The position numbers and the translations under genes are program-made. From an uncultured Planctomycetaceae bacterium (GTDB lineage Bacteria > Planctomycetota > Planctomycetia > Planctomycetales > Planctomycetaceae): a stretch of 7,117 nucleotides of DNA. The stretch spans positions 1 through 7,117 of the forward strand of contig CALJUK010000416.1 in NCBI GenBank assembly GCA_937975745.1. Direction: 5' to 3'. A model generated the notes under the pieces. The model was given only the letters and a program-made list of their open reading frames with translations. It searched no databases and was not told where the DNA came from. Of this stretch, positions 6,929 to 7,117 are shown one piece after another. Position 1 is the stretch's first letter. Each line of letters starts with the position of its first letter.

Positions 6929-6953
6929 CGGCGCGAACTTGCGGCGCGAACTT
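6929..6953. repeat. Tandem 12-bp direct repeat with 13-bp period
   Basis: CGGCGCGAACTT occurs at 6929-6940 and again at 6942-6953 with a single G between. Both copies are exact. There is no third copy nearby. It could be a slippage duplication or a pair of protein-binding sites. Confidence 0.7.
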
Positions 6954-7117
6954 AGTCGTCCGGAAGATCACCTCCGCTGGAATCGTCTGGACAGTAACCG
7001 GGACGGATTCGGACCAAAGTCCATTCTGGGACGAAACGGACAGCGCGAAAAGCGGCGAGGATGCGTAAAATATGCTTGGCCGGAGCAGGACAAGCGACCG
7101 CTGCGATGCTTCATCGG

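Larger units (their letters stand above)
6737..7117. other. Region without a confident gene, upstream of the FHA gene
   Basis: No reading frame here shows a recognisable domain. On the minus strand one frame is open from 7115 to a TAG at 6864-6866 (83 codons, running off the window; G+C at codon positions roughly 65/51/64%), so it could be the tail of an unknown gene or chance. On the plus strand a frame opens at ATG 7061 and runs off the edge after 19 codons, with GGCGAGG directly abutting the ATG. The stretch also holds a candidate promoter, two inverted repeats and a tandem 12-bp repeat, listed separately. Confidence 0.6.

Noticed and set aside
7061..7117. Start of a plus-strand gene (M-R-K-I-C-L-A-G-A-G...) at the right edge
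   Set aside because: Only 19 codons are visible, the purine-rich GGCGAGG touches the ATG with no spacer, and codon third positions are not G+C-rich. It cannot be supported from this window.
1..7117. Mobile element, CRISPR array, toxin-antitoxin or other defence system
   Set aside because: No transposase, integrase, terminal inverted repeats, spaced direct repeats, nuclease or toxin-like small gene was seen. Base composition and coding style look even across the window.

Overview
The window (about 58% G+C by eye) reads as chromosome of a Planctomycetota bacterium, most likely in or near the Planctomycetales. This rests on gene content and protein style, not on a marker gene: an expanded-type Gfo/Idh/MocA oxidoreductase ending its domain in the NQGIHQMDIARW signature, a TPR protein paired with a CRTAC1-like FG-GAP/ASPIC lipoprotein, an RsgA with a Lys/Arg-rich AFRKNRQKR N-terminus, and a short FHA protein opening with GELIPCGGGDPIPLLK. 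I recall all of these styles from planctomycete genomes; no search was run.

Layout. Positions 1-1278 (+) hold the 3' part of a Gfo/Idh/MocA oxidoreductase whose start lies outside the window; a strong intrinsic terminator follows at 1309-1342. Positions 1478-2764 (+) encode a single-pass membrane-anchored TPR protein, and 2775-4697 (+) encode a lipoprotein with seven FG-GAP calcium loops plus an ASPIC/UnbV domain. These two lie 10 nt apart, each behind a good Shine-Dalgarno and a GTG start, and form a probable two-gene operon. Converging on them from the minus strand are rsgA (6019-4817, TTG start) and, upstream of it, an FHA-domain gene (6622-6089), separated by 69 nt and probably co-transcribed. 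Positions 6737-7117 contain no confident gene but do hold a candidate promoter, an 8-bp perfect inverted repeat, an imperfect palindrome and a 12-bp tandem repeat.

How the genes may work together. The TPR/FG-GAP pair looks like an envelope module: one part anchored in the inner membrane presenting TPRs outside the cytoplasm, the other a lipid-anchored propeller. The partner, ligand and substrate are unknown. The FHA-rsgA pair places a phosphothreonine-reading domain in the same transcript as the late 30S-maturation GTPase; a functional link is inference from position only. I found no mobile element, CRISPR array, tRNA or rRNA. Nothing in the window convincingly makes an undescribed defence or biosynthetic system; the most worthwhile leads are the envelope pair and the structured leader of the FHA-rsgA unit.
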